Part shown: piece after piece, positions 25,212 through 35,424 of the stretch
Layout: the number at the start of each line of letters is the position of its first letter
Numbering within the stretch: the first letter of the stretch is position 1
Translations under genes and position numbers: made by a program
Assembly (NCBI GenBank): GCA_014529385.2
Contig: CM043959.1
Location: forward strand, 51,573,253 to 51,637,252
Source: Adiantum capillus-veneris
Taxonomy: Eukaryota > Streptophyta > Polypodiopsida > Polypodiales > Pteridaceae
Direction of reading: 5' to 3'
DNA: 64,000 bases
The notes under the pieces: model-generated
What the model saw: the letters and a program-made list of their open reading frames with translations, nothing else
Told to the model about the DNA's origin: nothing
The model's database searches: none

Positions 25212-26099
25212 ATGATAGCTCTTGAGCAGAGAATTCCACCAAAGCGAGAAGTAAAGAAGAATGAGGTTGCAAAAAATCAGGAAGAAATAGGAAGTCCAAA
25301 GATCCAAACATTGCCAACTAAATCAGCTGATAAAAGTAAACTTGGAAAACAAAGTCTCAAGTTACCCTCCATAGAGACACAATTAGATCAAGAAGAGACC
25401 ATGGCAAAAGCAAGACAGAAATCTTCAATAGAACCAACAATGAAAATAGCTGTAATTATCAGCAGTACAAAAGGAGCAAGTGTCAGATGCAATGCTCTAT
25501 TGGATAAAGAAGCAAATTTCAATATGGTTGCAGACAACATCCAGAGAATTCTAGAGATTACTCAGGGCAAGCCAGATAATAGAGAAATCATGGGTAAGCC
25601 TACATGTCAAAAAGGGATGGTTGCTACCCTTAGCATCCAAAATCATGAAGAGCAGGTAAAGTTTCAGGTGAAGCCTTCAGAAGAAATGTTTGCAGATGTC
25701 ATCCTTGGACATCAGTGGTTAGATCAACACAAGGCCTACAAAGAAGATAAAATGCTAATACTCTCTTCTCCAAGAGGTAGCCAGCAACATTTACAGGTAC
25801 CATTAATGCTAGATTCAGAGTTACAGAAATCACACATATCAAAGACAAATCTTGCAGATAAAGGTAAAGCCAAAGTGAAACTTCCATCGATTAGCAAAGA
25901 AGAGGTGACAACATATGCCTCTACATCAAGGAACCCTCATGGATCAGCTTCTTCAAGCAAGTCAGGCTTTCAAAACTTAAAGTCAATTGCTGACCCAACG
26001 AAAACCTCTAAGGAGACACCTAGAAAAGAAAGATATTGTAGCCAAAGTACTCAAGAAAGCAAAGGAAAGTCAAGCAAGTGTTTGTTCAGAGCAATTTAG
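25212..26099 (+). pseudogene. Retropepsin-like domain of element F with lost catalytic motif
   Basis: This frame is in phase with 24111-24974 and ends at TAG 26097-26099. After a basic, Lys/Gln-rich stretch it reads MKIAVIISSTKGASVRC NALLDKEANFNMV, where a retropepsin would have ALLDSGA(S)xNxV: the Asp remains but Ser/Thr-Gly has become Lys-Glu. About 90 residues later comes DVILGHQWLDQHK, matching the family's DVILGxxWL. The order and spacing support an aspartic protease domain; the Asp-Lys-Glu site would be inactive. The C-terminal 100 residues are Ser/Lys-rich. No reverse transcriptase follows. Confidence 0.55.
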
Positions 26100-26421
26100 T
26101 CAAAGTCAATGATCCGGTTTGGATTAAAGACAGGAAATCAACACAGAAAGACAAACACATGGAATGGATAGCATCACAATGGAGCTTAAAAGAAAGTTGA
26201 GTACTATGGAGGTAACAGATAGATATGGGTGCCAAAACCGCAGGTTAGGTCATATGAAATTACGACAAGTCCCTCCAAGAAAGAAGGCTCACAAGGTATC
26301 AACCTCGACAATAACCTAGGATACCTAAGAATCAGGTAATACAACAAAACCACATTGAATGATAATAAAGTCAACCACAACTCTCTAGAGGATACAGAAA
26401 AAAGACGGATCTCAAAGAATC
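26100..26421 (+). pseudogene. F downstream region with IWVPK motif (left of insertion)
   Basis: After the protease-like frame a broken stretch reads VKVNDPVWIKDRKSTQ. It then continues, through a TAG that looks like a mutated CAG, into an open run from 26223 to 26339 starting IWVPKPQVRSYE. The gag-only copia element was inserted at 26421/26422, and the sequence resumes at 29631. Confidence 0.4.
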
Positions 26422-26740
26422 TGTAAAGTGTGAGCTTTGTCCTAAGGTGTGAGTCAAGGAGAGGAGAGTGGATTTATCCCACATAGTGTGGAGCAAGGCT
26501 GTAGAGCTACTTAAAGCTCATTTCTTGAATCAATAAACTACAACTCATTTTGCACTACATGCTTGTCTATGGTGAGCTTGTGCTAAGCTAAGTCAATACT
26601 CAAGATTGTGTTTATGAGTCCAAGCTAATCCTATCTTGGAACCTATTTCACTTGAGTGATAAGCTTGCTTACACACACTCACACACTTGCACCATGTTTC
26701 TCTTTCATCCACCATAGCTAGCACGATCCAAATGCTTACA
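26422..26740 (+). repeat. 5' LTR of gag-only copia element
   Basis: TG...CA ended, 319 bp. It follows the target-site copy GAATC directly and is followed by the PBS. Confidence 0.92.
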
Positions 26741-26742
26741 TT

Positions 26743-26754
26743 TGGTATCAGAGC
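26743..26754 (+). promoter_or_regulatory. Primer-binding site, initiator Met-tRNA
   Basis: TGGTATCAGAGC, two bases after the 5' LTR. It is the standard PBS of plant copia elements. Confidence 0.92.
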
Positions 26755-27218
26755 CATGGTGTGCTAGCTAGGATTGTTGTTTTAATTTTGTGTGTTAGTT
26801 GATTGGCATCTCCTAATCATCATTAGGATCCTTGGTATTTCTCTTCTTCTCTTCCCATTGCATACCTTGTGACTAATTAGCATCAATTAGTTAGTGTGAG
26901 CACGTTCTTGGGTTTGATTCCCTTGGGCCACTACTCTCCTGGCTAATCCTGAGGTTAATTAGTATTATGCTTAATCATTAGGTGTTTCTCTGAACAATTT
27001 TCCTACCATCTTTTGTGTTCCATTACTCTCAAGTACGACACTACCTTGATTTGTCACTTATGAGCATCCATAGCCAGTGTCATGAGCTTCTCAATGCATC
27101 CTCCCATGCTCCAATTGGACATCCCATGTGAAAATAATTGCTTGATTAATTTTGAACTTTTTTGAGAGTTTATGCTACTACTTCTCTGTGTTCTGCAGCA
27201 AGGAAGTGTGTTTAGGGG

Positions 27219-27238
27219 TGTGTGTGTGTGTGTGTGTG
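27219..27238. repeat. (GT)n microsatellite
   Basis: About 20 bp of GT in the 5' non-coding part of the gag-only element. Confidence 0.95.
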
Positions 27239-27269
27239 AAGCTAATGCATTTAATGCTCAAATGACTTC

Positions 27270-27730
27270 TGTTGGACCCGCGTGAAGCAACCCTATTATA
27301 GGGTGTTGACCTTTAAGGGGCCACACTTGGGGCGCCCACGACGGACCTGAGGCCAGCGGTGAATTGCGTTGCATTGCCATTTTGGGGTCCGCAAGAGAGC
27401 AGTCACGCGCTTCTACCAACTACCTAGCGCGCTGCCCGCGCTTGCCCGGCCCTGCCCCTGCCCTGCCCGAATTAACCAACACATGTTGGGCCCCTCTTCC
27501 CACCGCGCTGCCTCAAAGCCTATCTTCCCACAAAGGGGCGCTCCCCATCATAAGCACCGGGTCCCACTGTCTGGCATCCGGCCTCAAAACCTCAAGGCAA
27601 GCCTTTCTTTAGCCCCTGCTCCCACAGCTTGCTGCCTCAAAACTCCGAACACCTCAAGAGGCCCGGCCTCAAGAGCTCCTTCCCGCAGCCAACATTTCGG
27701 CTCACAAAATTTATGTTCATTAAAGGCACT
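27270..27730 (+). other. GC-rich block inside the gag-only element
   Basis: An island rich in C and G (many CCTGCCC, CCTCAA and AGGCC words) sits between the PBS and gag, unlike the AT-rich sequence around it. The open frames across it (27364-27755) are Pro/Ala-rich composition artefacts. It may be captured foreign sequence, as non-autonomous elements sometimes carry. Confidence 0.5.
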
Positions 27731-28147
27731 GCATGCCAACTTGATTCACCATTGATTCTCACTGAATTAGAGTTGTTATATGAAAACTCAAAGGATTGCA
27801 ATTGATTGTTGAAGCCTATATTGTAAGCACACAACCCTTGTATCCATTTGCAAAGATTGGGTAGACACTGCCTTGAAGAGAGTCTCTTCAACTAGAAAGA
27901 CCGCCAATTGCACCCATTGCACTAGCATCCATGCATTGACATCCAATAAATCAACTCAAAGGTGTATGTGAAGGGTGACTTCACCTCGAGTGAAGAGGTA
28001 CTTCACATTTCATTAAGAAGATATTAAAATCTTGCAACCAAGCACAAAAATTTTACAAATAAATTTTCTATCATCGATTGTGCTCGTGTAAAGAGGCAGA
28101 CACTGGCTAGGAGAGTCTCCTAAGCTAAGACCCCTCTATTGGCACAA

Positions 28148-29068
28148 ATGGGGGACAAGGGAATAGAGAAATTCAATGGGGAGGGATTTCACACTTGGCA
28201 AACGAAGTTAAGAGGCTACCTTATGAAAAAATGTTTGTGGTCTGTCATTAGCACTGCCTTAGAGCAACAAGCCGAACCCGATGGATTGCACACTAGGGCA
28301 TCTACACTCATAGCAAGTGCACAAAATTTGGCCAAAGACGAAGAATCATTGGGAATTATCATCACTTCTTTGCATGATAACTATGTGCATTTCATAGATG
28401 AATGTAAGCATGCACATGAAGCCTGGCATGTCCTAGAAAACTTTGGAGCTAGAGCCAAAAGAAGCAAAGTTAGTCTTAAAACACAGCTTTACAAAGTTAC
28501 TATGCTTCAAGGGGAGGATATTTCTAGCCTAGTGAATAGGCTTAAGAGCATTGTCACGCAGCTCACTTACATCCAAGTTGAAGTACCAGAAGATGACAAA
28601 GTGGCTATACTTTTAAGTGCACTTCCACCTTCTTATGACCACTTAGTCACAATTCTTGAAGAAAAAGAACCGGCACCACCATTTCAAGATGTAATCAACT
28701 CAGTCCAAGCAGAAGAAAGAAAGCAAAGAGGTTCACTTACCCCATCAGGAGGAGTTTTCATCGCAACATCTTCACAAGGAAGATATTCGCCATCAACATT
28801 GACAAACGGACGAAAGTGTTATGAATGTGGAAGAATGGGACACGTAGCGAAAGATTTCTACACAAACAAACCTTGCAACAAATGTGGTAGGAAAGCACAC
28901 CCTCCTTCTCGGTGCTACTCAAGTGGAGGCAGTAGCAGTGGAGAAAGCAACAGCAATAGAAGCAACATCAGAAGCAACGAAGGCAAGAGACCTGACAGAG
29001 GATCAGCTCACATAGTAGAAGACAAAAAGGACAAAGACGAAGGTAGCATTTGGGAAAACCCATTTTGA
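28148..29068 (+). CDS. gag: Copia-type gag (UBN2-like) with two zinc knuckles, intact
   Basis: The frame of 306 codons starts at ATG 28148 (MGDKGIEKFNGEGFHTWQ). The frame is open slightly upstream, but only from a TTG. Residues 1-200 match the plant copia gag fold: FNGxxFxxWxxxLRxxL, HEAWxxLE, LxxQLYxxxM, LLxALPPSYDHL. A first knuckle CYECGRMGHVAKDF has lost its last Cys (Phe instead). A second, CNKCGRKAHPPSRC, is a complete C-x2-C-x4-H-x4-C. A Ser/Asn-rich linker and an acidic-basic tail ending ENPF follow. It would form the capsid-like particle and bind the element's RNA. It is the only ORF of the element and carries no frameshift, unlike all its neighbours. Confidence 0.88.
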   Translation: MGDKGIEKFNGEGFHTWQTKLRGYLMKKCLWSVISTALEQQAEPDGLHTRASTLIASAQNLAKDEESLGIIITSLHDNYVHFIDECKHAHEAWHVLENFGARAKRSKVSLKTQLYKVTMLQGEDISSLVNRLKSIVTQLTYIQVEVPEDDKVAILLSALPPSYDHLVTILEEKEPAPPFQDVINSVQAEERKQRGSLTPSGGVFIATSSQGRYSPSTLTNGRKCYECGRMGHVAKDFYTNKPCNKCGRKAHPPSRCYSSGGSSSGESNSNRSNIRSNEGKRPDRGSAHIVEDKKDKDEGSIWENPF

Positions 29069-29115
29069 AGATGCAGACTCTCTACTTGTAGGGGAGGACT
29101 TTTTCCTGTGTAGAT

Positions 29116-29262
29116 ACCAGCTTATCATCCTGTGTGGACATCACCATCCTTTGTGGATTGTTCTTGTGTGGACTTTACCATCCTGTGTGGATATCACCAT
29201 CCTTTCCTGCGTGGATATCACCATCTTGTGTGGATTTTATTAGCCTGTGTGGATCGTGCATC
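29116..29262 (+). repeat. Imperfect tandem repeats in the 3' part of the gag-only element
   Basis: Short units of the type TCCTGTGTGGATATCACCA recur about seven to eight times between the gag stop and the purine tract, with unit lengths of about 15-20 bp. Confidence 0.85.
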
Positions 29263-29301
29263 TCCAGTATCTTGTCTTAGTCCAACCCTCAAGGGGAGGA
29301 T

Positions 29302-29630
29302 TGTAAAGTGTGAGCTTTGTCCTAAGGTGTGATTCAAGGAGAGGAGAGTGGATTTATCCCACATAGTGTGGAGCAAGGTTGTAGAGCTACTTAAAGCTCA
29401 TTTCTTGAATCAATAAACTACAACTCATTTTGCACTACATGCTTGTCTATGGTGAGCTTGTGTTAAACTAAGTCAATACTCAAGATTGTGTTTATGAGTC
29501 CAAGCTAATCCTACCTTGGAACCTAATTCACTTTAGTGATAAGCTTGCTTACACACACTTACACACTTGCACACACTTGCACCATGTTTCTCTTTCATCC
29601 ACCATAGCTAGCACGATCCAAATCCTTACA
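29302..29630 (+). repeat. 3' LTR of gag-only copia element
   Basis: 329 bp, preceded by the purine tract and followed by target copy GAATC. It carries an extra ACACACTTGC relative to the 5' LTR. Confidence 0.92.
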
Positions 29631-29969
29631 GAATCTTCCTCTTGGACAAGGATTCTACAAAAAATGTACAACGATTTGGCTACCAGTCAATCGCAAGCCA
29701 CCTGCAACTGGTGTAGAGCGAAGCAAAGTCAACAATGGAGATACCAAGGTCATCAAAAGATTTGGATTCCTAAGTCTTCCAATGCTCCTAGTCAAACGTC
29801 AAATGTCAACGATCAAGAGAGGTCTACAACAACATCAAAGACTCCTATCAATAGGCCCAATTGGAGAATCAAACAAATAATGGAGTCTTCACAGTCAAAG
29901 GAGGACCACCCAACAAACGTGAATGCAGATTCAAAGAAGATAAAACATGTATGGCAAAAGAAACCTTGA
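29631..29969 (+). pseudogene. F downstream region resumed, with IWIPK motif
   Basis: The frame that was broken by the insertion continues here: KTDLKE before, SSSWTRILQKM after. It runs to a TGA at 29967 and contains HQKIWIPKSSN near 29753, similar to the IWVPK segments at 26223 and 49616. The rest is polar with no recognised domain. Confidence 0.4.
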
Positions 29970-30272
29970 ATGCCAACTTGGTCCTTCACTAATCCTCTTT
30001 TTGAGGATTCAAGCTTATATTTACTTGAAGAAATGTTTGTAGTAAGCACAAGAATGTGAAAAGTTAAGTCGTCAGGGTGCAGAAAACACTCTTTGGCATA
30101 GTCAGAGTCCAGCTGCTGAGCCATAAAATGAGCAAAGCATTAGTCTCAAAGCTTCAAGTCATATTAAACTTTGTGCTAAGAGTCGTAGTTATTAGGCTTA
30201 CGCTTAAGCAGGAAGAGTTGAGCATATATAAGTTGTATCGCTGATACTGTATGAGATGAGCTTAAGAGTCGA
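29970..30272. other. Stretch between F and the D LTR
   Basis: Nothing recognisable is seen. A moderately purine-rich GTATGAGATGAGCTTAAGAG precedes the LTR start, but it is not a clear polypurine tract. Confidence 0.4.
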
Positions 30273-30494
30273 TGTTAGCAGCAAGCTAACATGGATACCA
30301 TTTTTCAGAGCTCCCATGTAAAAACACTTATTATTTTTGATAAATTAAGAATATTGTAACTCCTATTTTGCGGATAAACCTTGTAATTGATGAGCCAGGG
30401 CTAAAAGCTTCCAGATTGTATCAACCTGTCATTACCTATCTTTAGTTAGAGCTCCCAGATTATTAGTTTTGACCACCAAAAACCTTGGCTAAAG

Positions 30495-30502
30495 TATAAA
30501 AG
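30495..30502 (+). promoter_or_regulatory. TATA-like box in D LTR
   Basis: TATAAAAG, about 220 bp into the LTR, the expected place for the U3 promoter. Confidence 0.5.
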
Positions 30503-31114
30503 CCAATTTTTGTAAGTTATTATTAAGTTTTGGATAATGAAATACACAACGTGAGCTAACGACACTCATTTCTCTCCTTCTTACGCTTCCTACTCCCACT
30601 CTAGTTGTCACATTGCAATCGTGTTTGTTGCATTGCAACCGCAGGTAAGAGCTCTATGCATTGACGTAAACACATCACAGTATTTCGTAACTTTTGGCGT
30701 CGCCTAATTTCATCATAAGTAGAAATTTACACTTCAAAATAAAAAACTAAGAATAGTTTGGGTATTGGAGCATCATTGCTAAGCATTGGGGTGCATTCTG
30801 GGTTGAAAACGACTAGGTCAAAAATCCACTGTTGTTAATAATCGCGATTCTGACACTTGACCTAAAGTGGAATTTGAGACCATAGGCATGTGTGCTTAGG
30901 TCTTATAAACATGTCGTAGAAGTTTCGTTACATTTGGATGTCATTTGATGCTGTAACGGATGTGATTTGTTTTCCAATGAGCGATTGGCTTTTGGTGATT
31001 TCAGTCACTTGAGTGTAGCTTGAGATCGATGCGAGTTGTCTGTTGTTTTCTGAGAGATTAAACAACCTGTTGTAGCCTCTATGCACTAGTCGAGTCAGCT
31101 TCGTCCCTGGATTG

Positions 31115-31172
31115 ACAATTTAATCGTGGTTCTCGCTAAATCTACAATTTAATCGTGATTCTCGCTAAATCT
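31115..31172 (+). repeat. 29-bp tandem pair in D LTR
   Basis: Two adjacent 29-bp copies differing at one base (CGTGGTTCTCG against CGTGATTCTCG). A third, truncated start (ACAATAAG) follows. Confidence 0.95.
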
Positions 31173-31212
31173 ACAATAAGATAGGATAGTGAGGTTAGAC
31201 ACACGTCCTACA

Positions 31213-31231
31213 TTTGGCGCCGCTGCCGGGT
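31213..31231 (+). promoter_or_regulatory. Primer-binding site, Asp-tRNA type
   Basis: TTTGGCGCCGCTGCCGGG directly after the LTR. It matches the plant Asp-tRNA 3' complement better than the G copy does. Confidence 0.8.
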
Positions 31232-32118
31232 ATCGAAGAGACCTAAACTAGGAAAAAATATGAGCGTCTTGTGAAGTTATCCTTTAACTTCCTCTAGGAT
31301 CTCCTATAGTAAAAACTTTCTTTTTAAAAAGGGCATAGCTTAAGATCGTCATCTTTTGCTGTGTAGAGGTCGCTTGGAAGTAATCGTACTTATCGAGTGC
31401 CTTTAGGATTGTAGGATTGTAGAACTAGATTAGGATTTTGAGAATGATTGATAGACGAGACAAGTTTTCAGATCAAGGCTCAGAAAACCATAAAAAAAAA
31501 AAAGAAAACGAGTGTTTGTGGACACTTTCCACAACCTCATTGCATGAGAACCTAGGGGTAGGGTAAGCAGGATCCGAGGTGGATTTCAGAACATTGCTCT
31601 CTCTGAAAGAATCATTGTGAGTTGTTATTTGAAGTTGCAGAATTTCAGATCTACGGTTAGAAATAGCACGAAAAGACTCCAAACCACTCAATCCGGCTAG
31701 AGAGTATGCTTAAAAGTTGTATGAACCAGTGGGTAAGTTCAAGGACACTTTGAGGTAAAAATTTCAAGGGTTTGCCGCCGAGAAATTTTGGGCTCAATTG
31801 GATCCAAATTGGTACATGTTCACTTAGTTTTCGAGTTGCAAATAAATCCTTTGAATTTTTGCCAAAGTCGAGTATGAAAATTTCAATTGTTGACACAATT
31901 AGCTCGATTTGCAGTGATACACATAGACCGATCACAATAGCTAGCAAAAACTATACAGTCTTTGTAGAAGAATAGCTAGCTTGATTAAATTTATACAAGA
32001 ATCAGGTTGCAGACAAGGAATCAGTAGCTTGACATAAGTTGCAATCCAGTCAAGTGGAGGAAATTGACAACAAGTCAATCCAAAGGTAAGTACTCTATCC
32101 AGGGCTTCACCAATCTTT

Positions 32119-32994
32119 ATGAACCTTAGATCTGGTCGTGTACTAGGAAATCAGGGCATACTTGGGAAAACTTCTAGTAGAGTATCCACTGAAGAAATCA
32201 TGAATCAAGGCACTTCCTTGCACACTATTCTTGAAGAAGTCTCAGACACTTTCTCAGATTCAACATCTGAAATGTCTTTTTATTCGACTCACTCGGAAAC
32301 CGGAACGACAATGCGCTATAAGCATATACTCTCTTTTTATAAGACTAATCACTAGGGAGCTCAGGTTTACTTGGATCCTAAGGAAAAGTATGCTATTTGT
32401 ATTGATGACCATGGTATTGAGTTCGAAGAAGAGATTAAGGTGAACAAACAAGGAAAAACGTACATGGATAGAAACAAAACTCAGTATTTACAATTCGAAG
32501 ACCCTGACGTGATAGACAAATGGGGATTAGAAGTAAATACCATAATTCTAGATATGGCCGCCAAAGAAGAACCACCAACTTTAGAATTCGAGAGATACGA
32601 ACAAGTTGATGTGAAGCCTTTGAAACGGCTTAGTATAGATAATCCTAGGATCTGAGTCTATTCTTGGGAGGATAGAAATGTAAAAGATCTTCTATGGACT
32701 TCGCATGCCATATCAAGACAACTAACGCCCATGAAGATAATCTATATCTTCAAGATCAGGAAAAAGGGATCCGTAGATCTGCCAACCTACCTGTTTAGGG
32801 ATTGTTATAACAACAACTTTGTTATGATGACTCCTGAGGAGGTGGAACAAACCAAATATCATGGATATTCCATAAGAGATTGGATAATGGGACAAGAACC
32901 AGAAACTATTCCAAGAGATGAACACCGTGAGAGATCTTCTAAGAGTAATGTTAAGAAACCAGAAACCACCTCATCACCTAAAAAACACGGGTGA
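32119..32994 (+). pseudogene. Gag-like N-terminal region of element D
   Basis: One frame starts MNLRSGRVLGN and is interrupted only by TAG at 32353 and TGA at 32653. It carries closely spaced aromatic-x-Asp ... aromatic modules (VYLDPKEKYAI, CIDDHGIEFEE, TYMDRNKTQYLQ, TYLFRDCYNNNFVMM), the same type as in element F. This suggests F and D share an N-terminal gag architecture. ATG 32119 is chosen because it follows the PBS and leader and begins the only open run. The classical gag core follows in another frame. Confidence 0.55.
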
Positions 32995-33449
32995 CACTAA
33001 GGCCAGTCCAGGGCTACATGAGTCACTATTTCCAAAAAACTGGTTTGAACGACTTGGAACATGACCAACTGCCAGGAGACCGGGAGTTGAACCAAATACA
33101 CGCGTCAAACCAGCTGATTTTCAAAAACGAGTCAGAAAATACATTGGATCAGGGGATCCATGTGACCACTTAGCAAGCTTTAAGCAAGTGTTAAGAGCAG
33201 AACGTATATTTGATTTCCATACTCAATTCGAGGGGTTTGGAATGACATTAGAAGGAAAAGCATTAACATGGTTCCAAAACATTCCACTAAGGTCAATCAT
33301 GGGCTTGAACACATTCTCTCAAGGATTTGTAGCTGCTTGTTCCAAAACGGGGATCATTATGGAAAATTTGGACTCACAAAGGGGCCCTATAAGGAGTTTG
33401 ACTTCCTCTCTCATGTCCAAAACGGGCGTGCAGTAAAATTTTTGCAAAT
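32995..33449 (+). pseudogene. Gag core of element D, cut by chromovirus C
   Basis: Joined frames read DPCDHLASFKQV then FEGFGMTLEGKALTWFQNI, matching the Retrotrans_gag core (DPxxHLxxF ... LxGxALxWF). The frame is broken by several shifts. It stops being gag-like exactly where the C LTR begins at 33450, so the gene was interrupted by that insertion. The remainder of D's pol is not seen directly downstream. Confidence 0.6.
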
Positions 33450-35007
33450 TGTCATAATAATCAATATCTAATTCTCCTAAATGATTTTCTCATATTAAAC
33501 TGATCATTTAATGTGGGGAGGTACCAGGGGAGAAGAAGCTGGAATATTGGTTAAGCTAGCAGACCGGCCACAGTAGGGATCCAAAGGGGGGGCCATCTGA
33601 AAAAGAGCCATGTGCAACAATGGGCTAAAAAGACCCTAAGGTTCAGCCCATTAAGACTTCCAAAATGCTAAGGTTCCAAAATTCAAAGGTTGTGTCCAAA
33701 GGTCAACCCTAGGGAAAATTGGATGCTTTGTGTGTGCCCTAAAAGTCTTTGCACATCCCTACATGGGAGAGGGCGAGCCCTAAAGGTAGGGGATGAGAGA
33801 GAAATCCACACACACACGCAGGCTCCCTTTTCACAAAGGGAATTAGGGACACATGTCAGCTCCCTAGGCCAGATGCCCACAAGGTGTGCCCAATTCCTAT
33901 TGGAAGACCCTTGAAGTGGACCAATGAGAATTAAGCTAGAGTAAATCTAGTTTAATTAATTTAAAAACATTTAATAAAAGAAACCAATGAGAATTAAGTC
34001 TCCTAGAAGACTATTGGGCAGTCTCCCAAGGGGTCCAATGAGCATTCAGGAGCCCAATGGCTTGCCTGATTCCTATTGGCCACGAGGCAAAGGGGTCCAA
34101 TGAGAGTTTAGTTTAATTATTTAATTACCTAAAGCTCTCACAAAAGGGAAAAGGGGGACACATGTCAGAAGGCTATCACTTATGCTGCTTAATTGTAATT
34201 GGCTTGGGGAGGGCCAATGAGGCTTCAGCAAGAGCAATTAGCAAGGGGGCTCGCCCAAGAGAGAGAGGGGGCTGATTTTTGCAAGGCATTATCACACACA
34301 CACTCACACAAGCTCATGTGTGAAGAAAGAGAAGACTATCTCTTCCCAAGCTTTAATGGAGAACTCATCACCTACTCCAAGCTTGTGAGATAGAAGCCTC
34401 AACAACACTCTCTTGGCATGTGGATGCAAATCCAACCAAGAGCCAAGATTCAATGCATGCTCATCTCCTCTACCAAGCTAATTACTAAGCTAAGCTATGC
34501 TACATATGAGTGATTATGTGAGGAGATGTACATCTTTCTCGTAAGATACTCCTTCTTCCTCTCAATCTACTCTCATACCCTGCTAGCTCTCACCATCTTC
34601 GAAGGTGTGTGAGGTCTTGGGTCTGAGAACGGGGATAATTCAAGTTGTGTTTGTTAAGTGTTTTGCTTAGTGCATGAAGCTTCCATCTTCATTGCACTAG
34701 CTAGTCTTGAAGGAACACAAAGAATTGTATTGTACAATGTCTCTCTTGATGGGAGAAACCATAATACAAAGCCTTTTGGAGGGGGGACCGGCTCCATGCA
34801 AATCCGGTCCTCAACTGTTGTCAATAGCTTAATTTCTCTCTCTTTTGAAAGTATTGTTGATGCTATCTAACTAGGTGTTATGCTTTTTGTTGCTCTCTCC
34901 ACCCAAGCACTCTTGTAATTCTCATTAGGAATCTATTCTAATGAAATGCCCACTATGTTCATGCTAATTTCCGCTACACATAAGTTATTAGGCCATTAAA
35001 TGTTACA
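33450..35007 (+). repeat. 5' LTR of chromovirus C
   Basis: Starts TGTCATAATAATC and ends AAATGTTACA before the PBS, 1,558 bp. TTTTCTCATATTAAACTGAT near 33486 is shared, inverted, with the B LTR near 41640. The segment around 34740-34815 (CATAATACAAAG...GGGGGGACCGGCTC) is shared with the B LTR and with the LTR at 60.2 kb. Confidence 0.85.
33921..34221 (+). promoter_or_regulatory. Cluster of five CCAATGAG motifs in C LTR
   Basis: CCAATGAG occurs at 33921, 33984, 34035, 34097 and 34214, several with a GGGGTCCAATGAG context. B-type LTRs also carry GGGGTCCAATGAG. It may be a CCAAT-box array of the LTR promoter; no function is shown. Confidence 0.45.
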
Positions 35008-35008
35008 T

Positions 35009-35020
35009 TGGTATCAGAGC
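35009..35020 (+). promoter_or_regulatory. Primer-binding site, initiator Met-tRNA
   Basis: TGGTATCAGAGC one base after the C LTR. Confidence 0.92.
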
Positions 35021-35424
35021 TCAAGGTTTCTCTTTTCTTGCTCAAGAAGGGAGGTCCTCAAGCTAGCTACAGATGATTGGTATTATTAATTGCCTGTGAG
35101 TAAGTAGAATAGGGATTTTTCAGCCTTGCAGTGCGCCTGCCTTTGTGCAGTTAACGGGGCATCACCGTCGAGAGCTATGGTCTTAATAGTGGAGTCCTAC
35201 AGGGCTTTCCTACGGCTTAACCACTATTGAGCTATTAGAAGCTTGACAGGAGCCGGTGCTGTATTGGTGTCGAAAGACCCTCTCTTCTATTCCTTGCAAT
35301 TAATGGTATTCGAGCCGCGGGTACAGTAGCTTGAGTGCTTTTTCTAAAGGGGTAAAGAGGAGTAGCAACTAGGGCTTGAAGTGCCAAAGTACACCTAAAA
35401 AGTTTACACCTAAAAGTTGTTAGA

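Larger units (their letters stand above)
26422..29630 (+). mobile_element. Complete non-autonomous gag-only copia-type element (TR-GAG-like)
   Basis: The two LTRs are 319 and 329 bp (26422-26740, 29302-29630) and start TGTAAAG and end CTTACA. The element is flanked by a perfect 5-bp target duplication GAATC (26417-26421 and 29631-29635). A Met-tRNA-type PBS lies at 26743, a purine tract AAGGGGAGGA at 29291-29300, and one intact gag ORF inside. The LTRs differ at about nine bases plus one 10-bp duplication (ACACACTTGC), so the insertion is not brand new. With no protease, integrase or RT in its 3.2 kb it must depend on enzymes from another copia element. Published TR-GAG elements have the same plan. 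Confidence 0.92.
30273..31212 (+). mobile_element. 5' LTR of Ty3/gypsy-type element D
   Basis: The LTR ends CTACA immediately before an Asp-type PBS. The start is set at TGTTAGC AGCAA GCTAACA, a short palindrome like that of the G LTR, giving 940 bp. A TATA-like TATAAAAG is at 30495. Two 29-bp tandem units (31115-31143, 31144-31172; ACAATTTAATCGTG...) lie near the 3' end. No matching 3' LTR was found in the window. The left boundary is less certain than the right. Confidence 0.7.

Noticed and set aside
27364-27755. Pro/Ala-rich frames resembling a low-complexity protein
   Set aside because: They lie in a GC-rich block of the gag-only element, overlap in two frames and begin without context. 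Composition artefact.
29116-29262. CRISPR-like array
   Set aside because: Units are 15-20 bp, imperfect and contiguous, without unique spacers of constant length, and lie in a plant retroelement.
30273-31212. 3' LTR of element F shared with D
   Set aside because: There is no clear purine tract before it, and it does not resemble the LTR at 17884. It was assigned to D because a good PBS follows.
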